Shown here one piece after another: positions 35,220 to 44,247 of a stretch of 56,041 bases of DNA. The position numbers and the translations under genes are program-made. Position 1 is the stretch's first letter. Every line of letters starts with the position of its first letter. Below the pieces are notes generated by a model that ran no database searches, was not told the origin of the DNA, and worked only from the letters and a program-made list of their open reading frames with translations. Source of the stretch: DATEJJ01 sp039649115. GTDB lineage: Bacteria > Actinomycetota > Actinomycetes > Mycobacteriales > Micromonosporaceae. The stretch is taken from NCBI GenBank assembly GCA_039649115.1, contig JBBWZQ010000106.1, positions 1-56,041 on the forward strand, read 5' to 3'.

Positions 35220-35903
35220 GTGAGTCGGCTGTGGAGCCGGTTCGGTCTGCGGGCGCTGGCGATCGGGCTACTCGTGGTGGGCCTGGTCGGCGGGGTAGCG
35301 CTCGGTATCGACCGACAGACCCAGCAGCGAATCACCGCATCCGGACAGGCCGCGGGTATCGAAGCGGACGACATGCACCAACTCAAGGTGGATCAGGCGG
35401 ACATGTGGCGGGCCACCGCCGGCCAGCGCGCGGCACAGGCCGACGCGCAGGCCAAGGCGAACGCCGCCGCCGCGGCGGCGGCGACCAGAGCGAAGGCCGC
35501 GGACGACGCGGCCCGCGCACAGGCGGCCAGCCGGTCCAAGGCCAGGGCGGCCACGCCGCCGAGCAGCCCGCCGTTCGGTCCGATCCCGACCTCCTGCAAG
35601 CAGTACACGGGCAACCAGGCGATCGGCTGCGCGCTGCTCTCGTCGTTCGGCTTCGGGCTCGACCAGATGACCTGCCTGGTCAACCTGTGGAACAGGGAGA
35701 GCCACTGGCGGGTGAACGCCAGCAACCCCTCCGGGGCGTTCGGCATCCCGCAGGCCCTGCCGGGCAGCAAGATGCAGTCCGCCGGAGCGGACTGGAAGAC
35801 CAATCCGGCCACCCAGATCAAGTGGGGGCTGGGCTACATCAAGGGCCGGTGGAAGAATCCGTGCGGCGCCTGGGCGCACTCGCAGGCCTCCGGCTGGTAC
35901 TGA
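35220..35903 (+). CDS. Secreted or membrane-anchored transglycosylase-like protein (APF C-terminal type)
   Basis: 227-residue protein. An N-terminal hydrophobic helix (about 8-30) acts as signal or anchor; an Ala/Lys/Gln-rich helical region (about 45-115) is followed by a short Pro linker. A C-terminal domain then begins, with LWNRESHWRVNASNPSGAFGIPQ, where the Glu of NRES is the likely catalytic acid, as in lytic-transglycosylase-like and aggregation-promoting-factor domains. It ends GRWKNPCGAWAHSQASGWY. The GTG start at 35220 has GAAGGGA upstream. It probably acts on peptidoglycan outside the cell. Confidence 0.87.
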   Translation: MSRLWSRFGLRALAIGLLVVGLVGGVALGIDRQTQQRITASGQAAGIEADDMHQLKVDQADMWRATAGQRAAQADAQAKANAAAAAAATRAKAADDAARAQAASRSKARAATPPSSPPFGPIPTSCKQYTGNQAIGCALLSSFGFGLDQMTCLVNLWNRESHWRVNASNPSGAFGIPQALPGSKMQSAGADWKTNPATQIKWGLGYIKGRWKNPCGAWAHSQASGWY

Positions 35904-35969
35904 CGGACTGACGGCGTGACCCCCTCCGCCACACTGTTGACACAGGACGGGTGTGGAGGAGGGGGCCGC

Positions 35970-36644
35970 GTGGCACCGGACAGCGACGAGGTCGAGCGGT
36001 TCGGCTCGGCACCCTTCTACGCCTCACTCGGCCGCGCGTTCGTGGCCATGTGCGCGGTCATCCCGGTGCTCTTCCTGATCGAGTTGCTGGACCGGGCGAC
36101 CGGACACCACCTGGACCAGCTGGGTGGCATCAAGCCACACGACATATCCGGCCTGGACGGCATCGTCTTCGGGCCGTTCCTGCACGCCAGCTTCGTGCAC
36201 CTGTACAGCAACAGCGTTCCGTTGATCATGACCGGAACTTTCGTCCTCGCCCGCGGCGTGAAGCGCTTCCTCCTGGTCACGGCGTTCATCGCCGTCGCCA
36301 GCGGCCTGGGTGCCTGGCTGCTCGGCAAGGGCGGCACGGTGGTCATCGGGGCCAGCGGAATCATCTTCGGGTACCTGGGCTACCTGCTCGCCCGCGGGAT
36401 CGTGGAGCGCAGCCTCTGGGGGATCGCGGTGGGGCTGCTGATCGGCCTGCTCTACGGCACGCAGATCTCCGGTGTCCTGCCGACCGACCAGCTCATCTCC
36501 TGGCAGGCGCACCTGTTCGGGTTCGCCGGCGGGGTGCTGGCCGCGATCCTGTTCCGGCGCCGGACCGGGCGCCGGCTCGCCGATGACGGTAAGCACCTCG
36601 ATATTGCCGGTGGCCAGCCCCTGCCCTTAGGGTCTGACGAGTAG
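35970..36644 (+). CDS. Rhomboid-family intramembrane serine protease
   Basis: 224-residue polytopic protein with about six transmembrane helices. The catalytic Ser is in IGASGIIFGYL and the catalytic His in AHLFGFAGG; HASFVHLYSN carries the Asn of the oxyanion site. GAGGAGGGGG precedes GTG 35970, favoured over upstream starts because the extra residues are low-complexity. Substrates are unknown. The FNR gene follows 19 bp later. Confidence 0.9.
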   Translation: MAPDSDEVERFGSAPFYASLGRAFVAMCAVIPVLFLIELLDRATGHHLDQLGGIKPHDISGLDGIVFGPFLHASFVHLYSNSVPLIMTGTFVLARGVKRFLLVTAFIAVASGLGAWLLGKGGTVVIGASGIIFGYLGYLLARGIVERSLWGIAVGLLIGLLYGTQISGVLPTDQLISWQAHLFGFAGGVLAAILFRRRTGRRLADDGKHLDIAGGQPLPLGSDE

Positions 36645-36663
36645 CTGGTCCATGTAACGCTGG

Positions 36664-37653
36664 GTGAACGGCGGTGAGCGCGAAGTGCGCCAGGTCGATG
36701 TGGCCATCGTAGGTGCCGGTCCGAGTGGGCTGTTCGCCGCGTACTATGCCGGGTTCCGTGGCCTGTCCACGGCCGTCATCGACGCGCTGCCCGAACCGGG
36801 CGGCCAGGTCACCGCGATGTACCCGGAGAAGCTCATCTACGACGTCGCCGGCTTCCCGGTGATCCGTGGCCGGGACCTCGTCGCCAACCTCGTCGAACAG
36901 GCCGCCATGTTCTCCCCGGAGTACCTCCTCGGCCTGCGCGCCGAAGGGCTGTCCTATGTGGACGAGAAGCCGGTACTGGCGCTCGGCGACGGTACTGTCC
37001 TCCACTGTGGAGCGATCATCATCACCGGCGGGCTCGGCAGCTTCACCGCGCGGCCACTGCCCGCCGCCGACGCGTTCGCCGGTACGGGCATCGTCTTCTT
37101 CGTTCCGCACCTCGACGATCTGGCCGGGCACAACGTCGTCATCGTGGGGGGTGGCGACTCCGCCTTCGACTGGGCGCTGTCCCTGTCGCCGCTCGCGAAG
37201 TCGGTGACCCTCATCCACCGGCGCGACAAGTTCCGCGCGCACGCGGCGACCGTGGCGCGGGTACAGGACCTGCCGGTCGAGATCATCGTCAACGCCGAGG
37301 TGACCCGGATCATCGGCGACGAGCGGGTGACCGGCGCGGTGGTACACCCGCGCGGCGGGGAGCCCCGTGAGTTGCCGGCCGACTCGGTGGTGGCCGCGCT
37401 GGGCTTCACGGCCGACCTGGGACCGCTGGCGCAGTGGGGGATGGCGCTGGACAAGCGGCACATCCTCGTCGACAGCCGGATGGGGACCAACCTTTCCCGC
37501 GTGTTCGCCGCCGGCGACATCACCGAGTACCCCGGCAAGGTGCGGCTGATCGCGACCGGATTCGGCGAGGCGGCGACCGCCGTCAACAACGCGGCCATCG
37601 TCATCGACCCGTCGGCGCACCTGTTCCCGGGTCACTCCTCCGACGCCGGCTGA
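36664..37653 (+). CDS. Ferredoxin-NADP+ reductase, thioredoxin-reductase-like type
   Basis: 329-residue FAD/NADPH flavoprotein. It has the FAD motif VAIVGAGPSGLFAAYYA, the NADPH motif VVIVGGGDSAFDWAL with HRRDKFRAH, and a C-terminal AAGDITEYPGKVRLIATGFGEAATAVN. It lacks the CxxC of thioredoxin reductases, as in the YumC-type FNRs, so it should shuttle electrons between NADPH and ferredoxin or flavodoxin. The partner is not in the window. The GTG at 36664 is likely but GTG 36685 is possible. The 3' end overlaps glpX by 22 bp. Confidence 0.87.
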   Translation: MNGGEREVRQVDVAIVGAGPSGLFAAYYAGFRGLSTAVIDALPEPGGQVTAMYPEKLIYDVAGFPVIRGRDLVANLVEQAAMFSPEYLLGLRAEGLSYVDEKPVLALGDGTVLHCGAIIITGGLGSFTARPLPAADAFAGTGIVFFVPHLDDLAGHNVVIVGGGDSAFDWALSLSPLAKSVTLIHRRDKFRAHAATVARVQDLPVEIIVNAEVTRIIGDERVTGAVVHPRGGEPRELPADSVVAALGFTADLGPLAQWGMALDKRHILVDSRMGTNLSRVFAAGDITEYPGKVRLIATGFGEAATAVNNAAIVIDPSAHLFPGHSSDAG

Positions 37654-38678
37654 CTGCCCGGCAGCGGGTGCCCGTCGAAGTCCACGACTGAGTACAGGCT
37701 CAGCTTCTCCAGCTTGTGGTAGGAGTCCACGACGCGGATCGTGCCGCTCTTGGACCGCATCACGATCGACTGCGTGTACGCGCCGCCGCGCCGGTAGCGT
37801 ACGCCGCGCAGCAGGTCCCCGGTGGTGACACCGGTGGCGGCGAAGAAGCAGTTGTCGCCGGTGACCAGGTCGTCGGTGACCAGCACCCGGTCGAGGTCGT
37901 GCCCGGCGGCCAGGGCCTTCTCGCGTTCGGCGCCGTCGCGCGGCCAGAGTTTCGCCTGCATCGCGCCGCCCATGCACTTCAGCGCGCACGCGGTGACGAT
38001 GCCTTCGGGGGTGCCGCCGATGCCCATGAGCACGTCGGTCTCGGACGCCTCGCTGGCCGCGCTGATCGCACCGGCGATGTCGCCGTCGGCGATGAACTGG
38101 ATGCGCGCGCCGGCCTCGCGTACCTCGCGGATCAGGCCGGCGTGGCGGGGCCGGTCCAGGACGCAGACCGTGACGTCGGACATCCCCGACTTCTTCACCG
38201 CCGCGACGCGCCGCAGGTTCTCCGCGACACCGGCGTTGATGTCGATCACGTCGGCGCAGTCCGACCCGACCGCGAGTTTCTCCATGTAGAACACGGCACT
38301 CGGGTCGAACATCGCGCCGCGCTCGGCGACGGCGAGCACGGCCAGCGCGTTGGGCATGCCCTTGCTCATCAGGGTGGTGCCGTCGATCGGATCGACCGCC
38401 ACGTCCACCTCGGGACCGGTCCCGTCGCCCACCTGCTCGCCGTTGTACAGCATGGGGGCGTTGTCCTTCTCGCCCTCGCCGATCACGACGACGCCGCGCA
38501 TGGACACCGAGTTGATCAGCCGGCGCATCGCGTCGACGGCGGCGCCGTCGCCGCCTTCCTTGTCGCCCCGCCCGACCCAGCGGCCCGCCGCCATCGCGGC
38601 GGCCTCGGTCACGCGGACCAGCTCCAAGGCGAGGTTGCGGTCGAGTTCCTGTGGCTTTCGGATGGCGCTCCCGGGCAT
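37632..38678 (-). CDS. glpX: Fructose-1,6-bisphosphatase, class II
   Basis: 348-residue GlpX-type phosphatase, converting fructose 1,6-bisphosphate to fructose 6-phosphate in gluconeogenesis. Metal and phosphate motifs are GEGEKDNAPML, VDPIDGTTLMSKG and GIGGTPEGIVTACALK. AGGAGAG precedes ATG 38678. With pckG nearby it supplies gluconeogenesis. In mycobacteria glpX (Rv1099c) is also next to a DUF4245 gene, as here. Confidence 0.95.
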   Translation of the reverse strand: MPGSAIRKPQELDRNLALELVRVTEAAAMAAGRWVGRGDKEGGDGAAVDAMRRLINSVSMRGVVVIGEGEKDNAPMLYNGEQVGDGTGPEVDVAVDPIDGTTLMSKGMPNALAVLAVAERGAMFDPSAVFYMEKLAVGSDCADVIDINAGVAENLRRVAAVKKSGMSDVTVCVLDRPRHAGLIREVREAGARIQFIADGDIAGAISAASEASETDVLMGIGGTPEGIVTACALKCMGGAMQAKLWPRDGAEREKALAAGHDLDRVLVTDDLVTGDNCFFAATGVTTGDLLRGVRYRRGGAYTQSIVMRSKSGTIRVVDSYHKLEKLSLYSVVDFDGHPLPGSQPASEE

Positions 38679-39033
38679 ATCGCTCTCCTCTTTGCGGGCG
38701 ATGCTCGAATCGTGGCACGGCCGTGTTTCCCGCGCTCACGTGGGTCGGCGTGCGGTGTCGCGGTTTCCCGCGCTCACGTGGGTCGGCGGTGTCACGGTCC
38801 CGCGCTCACGTGGGTCGGCGGGCGGTGTCACGGTCCCGCGCTCACGTGGGTCGGCGTGCGGTGTCACGTAGCGCGACATCCCCTGGCTCGGGGTGCGCGC
38901 GGCCGGAGCCGGGTCTGGCGGGAGGCGAGCGCGCCCCGGTCTGCCGGGCGACGCCCGGGGCGGCTGCCGCGTTCGGGCGGCGGTGGGCGAGGATGGAGGG
39001 GCCGCGCGGCCGCGGCGGGCGGACGGAGGAACG
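38679..39033. other. glpX / DUF4245 divergent gap
   Basis: A 355-bp divergent gap without a gene. Its first part contains the glpX ribosome-binding site, and 38729-38868 is the tandem repeat described separately. The remainder (38869-39033) is very GC-rich, with GGAGGA before GTG 39034; I see no clear promoter. Confidence 0.6.
38729..38868. repeat. Four tandem copies of a 32-38-bp unit containing CACGTG
   Basis: A 22-bp core starting CCCGCGCTCACGTGGGTC is repeated at 38729, 38767, 38799 and 38835, followed by variants of TGCGGTGTCACGGT. Periods are 38, 32 and 36 bp because of small indels. Each core has the palindrome CACGTG. There are no unique spacers, so it is not CRISPR. It lies upstream of glpX. 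Confidence 0.88.
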
Positions 39034-39612
39034 GTGGACACGCAGGCGCCGGGGGTACCGGGCGAGGCGGCAGGCGGTGACGAGGCGCCGGTGGCATCCG
39101 GGCGCGGCGGCCGGTCGCTGAAGGACATGGCGCTGTCCATGGGCGTGCTGCTGGTGCCGATCCTCCTGCTGATCGGCGTGTACAACTTCCTCTACAACGG
39201 TGACCATCCGCGCCCGATCGACCCGTCGGGCACGCTCGCGTCGGCGCGCCACTCGGCCGCCTTCCCGATCCTGGAGCCGGCCGGGCTGCCGGGCAGCTGG
39301 ACGGTCGTCAGCTCGTCGTACCAGAAACTGGCCGACGGCTCGACGCTGCGGCTCGGGTATGTGACGCCGGACCGGACCGGCCTGCAGTTGATCGAGAGCG
39401 ACCGGTCGGTGAACTCGCTGCTGCCGGCGGAGTTGGGCAGCAACGCGCAGCCCGGGGACATGACGCTGCTCGGGGACCGGCGGTGGCGCGAGTACCCGGT
39501 GGCGCGCGACGGCGGCCAGGCACTGGTACTGGCGGAGAACGGCCGCACCGTGATCGTCACCGGTACCGCCTCCGCCGCCGACCTGCGTGTGCTGGCGGGC
39601 AGTTTACATTGA
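39034..39612 (+). CDS. DUF4245 membrane protein
   Basis: 192-residue protein: a disordered acidic/Gly-rich start, one transmembrane helix near residues 33-50 (MALSMGVLLVPILLLIGVYNF), and an extracytoplasmic DUF4245 domain with SWTVVSSSYQ and WREYPVARDG. GGAGGA lies just before GTG 39034. The family accompanies glpX in many actinobacteria (Rv1100 in M. tuberculosis); its function is unknown. Confidence 0.85.
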   Translation: MDTQAPGVPGEAAGGDEAPVASGRGGRSLKDMALSMGVLLVPILLLIGVYNFLYNGDHPRPIDPSGTLASARHSAAFPILEPAGLPGSWTVVSSSYQKLADGSTLRLGYVTPDRTGLQLIESDRSVNSLLPAELGSNAQPGDMTLLGDRRWREYPVARDGGQALVLAENGRTVIVTGTASAADLRVLAGSLH

Positions 39613-39637
39613 GGGCTGTTGCGGGTATCAGCCCGCA
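39603..39637 (+). promoter_or_regulatory. Promoter of the LppX/LprG-like lipoprotein gene
   Basis: TTTACA (39603-39608), a 17-bp spacer and TATCAG (39626-39631), then six bases to ATG 39638. The -35 overlaps the end of the DUF4245 gene. It predicts a leaderless mRNA. Confidence 0.65.
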
Positions 39638-40459
39638 ATGAACCCTTTGCAGACGCGCCGCCTCGCCCTCGCCGGCCTGTCGGCTCTCGTCGCTGTGGGC
39701 CTGGCCGTCGGCGGTTGCGCCGCGAGCAACAGCGGAGCACAGCCCTCGACCGGCGGATCGGAAGGCCCCTCGGCGACCGATTCGGCAGGCGGCTCGTCGG
39801 CCGCCAAGAGTGCCCTGATCGCGTCGATACAGCAGCTCAACCAGACTCCGTACCGGTACCACACGGTCTCCGGCGGCCTGTCCGGCGACGGTGCCGCGGA
39901 TCCGGCCAGCAAGACCGCCACGGTCTCGCTGACCGGCACCAGCCAGGGCAACTCCACGAAGATCGACATGATCGCCGTCGGTACCGACTTCTGGCTGAAG
40001 CTCAACCTGGGCAACGCCAACCAGTCCATGGGCATCTCCACGGACAAGTGGCTGCACATCGACGCGGCACGGCTGGGCGCCGGGGCCAACCTGCCCGCCG
40101 ACCCGTCCGGTGGTGCGGCGACCGCCTCCGGGCTGTTCACCGGCCTGACGAACGTGCGGCAGGTCGACAGCCAGCACTTCACCGGATCCATCGACCTGAC
40201 GAAGGTCACCGGGGTCTCCGGCGTCAACCAGGACCTGCTGAGCAAGGCCGGCGTCAAAGCGACCTCGGTACCGTTCACCGCCACGCTCGACAGCCAGAAC
40301 CGGCTGTCCGATCTGAAGGTCGACCTCTCCTCGATCGATCCCACGCTGTCGCTGGAGGTGTCGTACTCGGACTACGGCAAGCCGGTCACGGTGACCAGGC
40401 CGGACCAGGCGTCGGTCGCCGAGGCACCGGACAGCGTCTACAAGTTGTTCGGCCGCTGA
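39638..40459 (+). CDS. LppX/LprAFG-family lipoprotein
   Basis: 273-residue exported lipoprotein. The signal peptide ends in a VGGC lipobox with the lipidated Cys near residue 27. A Ser/Gly-rich linker leads into a domain with the LppX_LprAFG pattern (YRYHTVSG..., VGTDFWLKLNL, DKWLHIDA, FTGSIDLTKVTG). Mycobacterial relatives LprG and LppX bind and carry lipids to the outer envelope. A role in envelope lipid transport is inferred. Confidence 0.83.
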   Translation: MNPLQTRRLALAGLSALVAVGLAVGGCAASNSGAQPSTGGSEGPSATDSAGGSSAAKSALIASIQQLNQTPYRYHTVSGGLSGDGAADPASKTATVSLTGTSQGNSTKIDMIAVGTDFWLKLNLGNANQSMGISTDKWLHIDAARLGAGANLPADPSGGAATASGLFTGLTNVRQVDSQHFTGSIDLTKVTGVSGVNQDLLSKAGVKATSVPFTATLDSQNRLSDLKVDLSSIDPTLSLEVSYSDYGKPVTVTRPDQASVAEAPDSVYKLFGR

Positions 40460-40478
40460 CGCGGCTTCCTCGGGTGCA

Positions 40479-40507
40479 CGGATGGCCGGGTCGGTCGCGA
40501 CCATCCG
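40479..40507. terminator. Stem-loop between convergent lipoprotein and xseB genes
   Basis: Arms CGGATGG (40479-40485) and CCATCCG (40501-40507) enclose 15 bases; a second palindrome GGTCGCGACC overlaps the right side. Its position between two gene ends fits a bidirectional terminator. Confidence 0.5.
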
Positions 40508-40526
40508 GGCCCGACCGTGTTCGTGG

Positions 40527-40742
40527 TCAGTCGCGCCGTTCGCGGGCCGAGTCCAGGCGCGCGCGGGCGCCGTCGAGCCAGCGCTGGCAGATGTCGGCCA
40601 GCCGCTCGCCCCGCTCCCAGAGGGCCAAAGACTCTTCGAGCGTCGCGCCGCCGGCCTCCAGCTTCTCGACCACCGCGGCCAGTTCGGCGCGCGCCTGCTC
40701 GTAGGACAGCTCCTGCTTGCCCGGGGCGCCGTCGCCGCTCAT
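40527..40742 (-). CDS. xseB: Exodeoxyribonuclease VII small subunit
   Basis: 71-residue helical protein of the usual XseB length. The family core is LSYEQARAELAAVVEKLEAGGATLEESLALWERGERL. It forms the multi-subunit nuclease with XseA, encoded 25 bp upstream in the same operon, and degrades single-stranded DNA from both ends. Confidence 0.95.
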   Translation of the reverse strand: MSGDGAPGKQELSYEQARAELAAVVEKLEAGGATLEESLALWERGERLADICQRWLDGARARLDSARERRD

Positions 40743-40767
40743 GGCTGCCTCGCTTCGCTGAGCCCGT

Positions 40768-41988
40768 TCATGACGCTGTCACCGTAGCCGCCAGCTCCCC
40801 GGCGGCGAGCCGGACCCGCAGCGCGTCGCCGACGTCCACCTGCGCCGCCTCGCGCAGCACGGCGCCGTCCCCGGCGCGCTGCACGATCGCGTACCCGCGC
40901 CGCAGCGTGGCGGCCGGCGACAGCGCGCGCAGCCGGGCCAGCGTGTGCTCCAACTCCGCGCCGGCCCGGTCGATCCGGTGGCCCAGGCAGCGCCCGGCCC
41001 GGCCGCGCAGCTGACCGATCTCGACCGCCCGGGCCTCCAGCAGGGCCTCCGGCCGGGCCAGCACCGGCCGGCTGCGCAGCGCGTCCAGCCGGTGCTGCTC
41101 GCGGTCGAGCAGCGCGCCGATCACCCGGTCCAGCCGCTGCCGCGCCTGCCCGATGCGCTGCTGCTCCTCGGACAGGTCGGGCACGACCCGCCGGGCGGCG
41201 TCGGTCGGGGTGGAGGCCCGGAGATCGGCGACGAAGTCGAGCAGCGGGGCGTCGGTCTCGTGCCCGATCGCGCTGACCACGGGCGTCCGGCAGGCGAACA
41301 CCGCGCGGCAGAGCGCCTCGTCGGAGAAGGGCAGCAGGTCCTCCACCGAGCCACCGCCCCGAGCCAGGATGATCACATCGGTCTCCGGGTCGCGGTCGAG
41401 CACCTCGATGGCGTCGAGGATCTGCGGTACCGCGCCGGGCCCCTGCACCGCGACGTTGAGCACCCGGAACCGTACCGCCGGCCAGCGCTTGCGCGCGTTT
41501 TCCAGGACATCCCGCTCGGCCGCGCCGGCCCGGCCGGTCACCAGGCCGATCTGGTGGGGCAGGAACGGCAGCCGGCGCTTGCGCCGGGGATCGAACAGGC
41601 CCTCCGCGGCGAGCAGCTTCTTGAGGCGCTCGATGCGGGCGAGCAGCTCCCCGATGCCCACCTGGCGGATCTCGTCGGCGCGCAGCGAGAGCGTGCCCCG
41701 GCCCGGATAGAACTCCGGGCGGGCATGCAGCACCACGCGGGCACCCTCGGCCAGCTCCGGCGCACCGAGGTCGAGCACGTCACGGTTGGTGGTGACGGTC
41801 AGGCTCAGGTCGGCGGACGGGTCGCGCAAGGTGAGGAAGACCACCTGGGCGCCGGGCCGGCGGGTGATCTGCGCGACCTGCCCGTCCACCCAGACCCAGC
41901 CCAGCCGCGCGATCCAGGCACCCAGCTTCTGGCTGATCACGCGCACCGGCCAGGGGTTTTCGGCGGTGCTGCGGTCGGCCTCGGTCAC
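40768..41988 (-). CDS. xseA: Exodeoxyribonuclease VII large subunit
   Basis: 406-residue catalytic subunit. An OB-fold occupies residues 1-115, then the catalytic domain with LVTGRAGAAERDVLENARKRWP, ILARGGGSVEDLLPFSDE and SAIGHETDAPLLDFVAD, then a helical C-terminus that binds XseB. The GTG start at 41988 follows TAGGCT (42000-41995) by six bases. It is divergent from ispH, as in mycobacteria. Confidence 0.95.
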   Translation of the reverse strand: MTEADRSTAENPWPVRVISQKLGAWIARLGWVWVDGQVAQITRRPGAQVVFLTLRDPSADLSLTVTTNRDVLDLGAPELAEGARVVLHARPEFYPGRGTLSLRADEIRQVGIGELLARIERLKKLLAAEGLFDPRRKRRLPFLPHQIGLVTGRAGAAERDVLENARKRWPAVRFRVLNVAVQGPGAVPQILDAIEVLDRDPETDVIILARGGGSVEDLLPFSDEALCRAVFACRTPVVSAIGHETDAPLLDFVADLRASTPTDAARRVVPDLSEEQQRIGQARQRLDRVIGALLDREQHRLDALRSRPVLARPEALLEARAVEIGQLRGRAGRCLGHRIDRAGAELEHTLARLRALSPAATLRRGYAIVQRAGDGAVLREAAQVDVGDALRVRLAAGELAATVTAS

Positions 41989-42071
41989 CCGGCCAGCCTA
42001 ACGGGGCAGCCCGCGGTGGCCGGGATCACGCTCGGCCAGTCCCGGCCGGGCGCGGCCCGTACCATGGACGG

Positions 42072-43028
42072 GTGACCAAGCGCGTCCTTCTCGCCAAGCC
42101 TCGCGGATACTGCGCCGGCGTCGATCGTGCGGTGCAGACCGTCGAGGAGGCGCTCACGCTGTACGGCGCCCCCGTCTACGTGCGCAAGCAGATCGTGCAC
42201 AACAAGCACGTGGTCGCCACGCTGGAGGCGCGCGGCGCGATCTTCGTGGCGGAGAACGACGAGGTACCGGAGGGTGCGACCGTGGTCTTCTCGGCGCACG
42301 GGGTGGCGCCCGAGGTGTACGAGCAGGCGCGCTCGCGGGGGCTGAAGGCCATCGACGCGACCTGCCCGCTGGTCACCAAGGTCCACCAGGAGGCGCGCCG
42401 GTTCGCGGCGGAGGACTACGACATCCTGCTCATCGGGCACGAGGGCCACGAAGAGGTGGTCGGCACCGCGGGCGAGGCGCCGGCCCACGTGCAGCTCGTG
42501 GACGGACCGGACGGGGTCGACGCGGTGACCGTGCGGGACCCCGCGAAGGTGGTCTGGCTGTCCCAGACCACGCTGTCGGTCGACGAGACGATGGAGACCG
42601 TGCAGCGGCTGCGGCAGCGGCTGCCGTTGCTCCAGTCGCCGCCCAGCGACGACATCTGCTATGCGACCCAGAACCGCCAGGTGGCGATGAAGGAGATCGC
42701 TCCCTTGTGCGACGTGGTGCTCGTGGTCGGCTCGCGCAACTCCTCCAACTCGGTACGCCTGTGCGAGGTGGCGCTGGACGCCGGAGCCCGCGCCTCGTAC
42801 CTGGTGGACTTTGCCGAGGAGATCGACCCGGCCTGGGTGGCGCAGGCGCAGACGGTGGGCCTGACCTCCGGCGCGAGCGTCCCGGAGGAGCTGGTCGACC
42901 AGGTGCTCGGCTGGCTGGCCGAGCGCGGCTTCACCGACGTCGAGGAGGTCACCACGGCGCAGGAGCGGCTCATCTTCTCGCTCCCGCCGGACCTCAGGCG
43001 CGACATGCGTGCGGCGGCGGATCACTGA
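42072..43028 (+). CDS. ispH: 4-hydroxy-3-methylbut-2-enyl diphosphate reductase
   Basis: 318-residue IspH, last enzyme of the MEP isoprenoid pathway, reducing HMBPP to IPP and DMAPP with a [4Fe-4S] cluster. Three cluster cysteines are visible: Cys14 in KPRGYCAGVDRAV, the Cys of DATCPLVTKVH, and that of DDICYATQNRQ. VVGSRNSSNS is a substrate motif. GTG 42072 follows TACCAT (42060-42065) by six bases. The 3' end overlaps rmuC by 35 bp in convergent orientation. Confidence 0.95.
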   Translation: MTKRVLLAKPRGYCAGVDRAVQTVEEALTLYGAPVYVRKQIVHNKHVVATLEARGAIFVAENDEVPEGATVVFSAHGVAPEVYEQARSRGLKAIDATCPLVTKVHQEARRFAAEDYDILLIGHEGHEEVVGTAGEAPAHVQLVDGPDGVDAVTVRDPAKVVWLSQTTLSVDETMETVQRLRQRLPLLQSPPSDDICYATQNRQVAMKEIAPLCDVVLVVGSRNSSNSVRLCEVALDAGARASYLVDFAEEIDPAWVAQAQTVGLTSGASVPEELVDQVLGWLAERGFTDVEEVTTAQERLIFSLPPDLRRDMRAAADH

Positions 43029-44169
43029 CCTCGTCGGCATCGCCGGTCTCCAGCTCGGGTGACTGCGGCTGGCGCGGCGCCAGCTCCAGCTGCGCGGGCG
43101 ACTCCAGCTCCTCCGCGGACACGCCGAGGTCGGCGAACTTGCGCGCGCTGACCAGCACGCGCGCCTCCAGCGAGCCGACCGCTTTGTTGTACGCGGTGAC
43201 CGCGCCGCCCAGCGAGGTGCCGACCCGGGCGAAGTGGCCGCCCATTGTGGACAGTCGCGAGTAGAGCTCGCGACCGAGTGTGTGCACGGCGAGGGCATTG
43301 CGCGCCAGCGAGTGCTGGCGCCACGCGAATGCGATGGTGCGCAGCATCGCCACCAGGGTCGCCGGCGTCGCGAGCACGACGTTGCGGCTGAACGCGTATT
43401 CCAGGAGGGTCGGGTCGCGCTGCAGCGCCGCGTCGAGGAACGGGTCGGCCGGGACGAACAGCACCACGAACTCGGGGGCCGACGCGAACGCCGCCCAGTA
43501 GGACTTGGCCGCCAGCTGCTCCACATGGGCCCGCAGGTGCTTGGCGTGCCGGTCCAGCTCGTCGTTGCGGGTGCGCTCGTCGCGCGCCTCCATCGCGGTC
43601 AGGTATGCGTCGAACGGCGCCTTGGCATCCACCACCACCTGGCGCTCGCCGGCCAGCCGTACCACCAGATCGGGCCGCACGCCGCCGGCGTCGGTGGCGC
43701 CGCTGACCTGCTCGGAGAAGTCGCAGTGCTCCAGCATGCCGGCGGCCTCGACGATCCGCCGCAGCTGGTGCTCGCCCCAGCGGCCCCGCACCTGCGGCGC
43801 GCGCAGCGCGGCCACCAGTTGGTTGGTCGATGTGGACACGGCGGCCGACAGCGCCTGCATCTGCCGCACCTCGGTGCGCAGCTCCGCGTAGGCGTCGACC
43901 CGGTCGGCCTCCATCTCGACCGCCCGGCGCTCATAGCGGTCGATGGCATCCTGCAGCGGGCGCAGCATCTGGGCGAGACTGGCGTGCTGGTCGCGGGTGG
44001 CGTCGTGGGACAGCACGCGCAGCGACCGCTCCAGCCGCGCCTCACCCTCCCTGGTGGCCCGCAGCGTGGCGTCCAGCCCGGCGAGCTGCCCGGCGGTGCG
44101 CGCGCGGGCGGCCAGCCAGCCCAGCGCGCCGCCCAGGGCGAGCCCGATCACCAGCAGCAGAACAGCCAT
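42994..44169 (-). CDS. rmuC: RmuC-family DNA recombination protein
   Basis: 391-residue RmuC protein: an N-terminal membrane helix (about 1-22), a coiled coil (about 25-120), then the RmuC nuclease-like domain with RGRWGEHQLRRIVEAAGM, PDLVVRLAGERQVVVDAKAPFDAYL and EFVVLFVPADPFLDAAL. It is thought to limit recombination between inverted repeats. ATG 44169 has CATCCT six bases upstream. The 35-bp convergent overlap with ispH is unusually deep for this window. Confidence 0.92.
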   Translation of the reverse strand: MAVLLLVIGLALGGALGWLAARARTAGQLAGLDATLRATREGEARLERSLRVLSHDATRDQHASLAQMLRPLQDAIDRYERRAVEMEADRVDAYAELRTEVRQMQALSAAVSTSTNQLVAALRAPQVRGRWGEHQLRRIVEAAGMLEHCDFSEQVSGATDAGGVRPDLVVRLAGERQVVVDAKAPFDAYLTAMEARDERTRNDELDRHAKHLRAHVEQLAAKSYWAAFASAPEFVVLFVPADPFLDAALQRDPTLLEYAFSRNVVLATPATLVAMLRTIAFAWRQHSLARNALAVHTLGRELYSRLSTMGGHFARVGTSLGGAVTAYNKAVGSLEARVLVSARKFADLGVSAEELESPAQLELAPRQPQSPELETGDADEVSDPPPHACRA

Positions 44170-44247
44170 GCGGGAAGGATGCCGGACGGGTGCGACAAAA
44201 CGATTCCCGACCCCGGTCGGTTGGGCGCCAGCAGGTACCGTTGAGGC

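Noticed and set aside
36493..38739. 748-codon minus-strand frame covering glpX, the reductase and the rhomboid 3' end
   Set aside because: Frame shadow of three well-supported genes; its translation is compositionally extreme and contains no recognisable domain.
38729..38868. CRISPR array
   Set aside because: The four copies are contiguous with only variable repeat tails between cores; there are no unique spacers and no cas genes.
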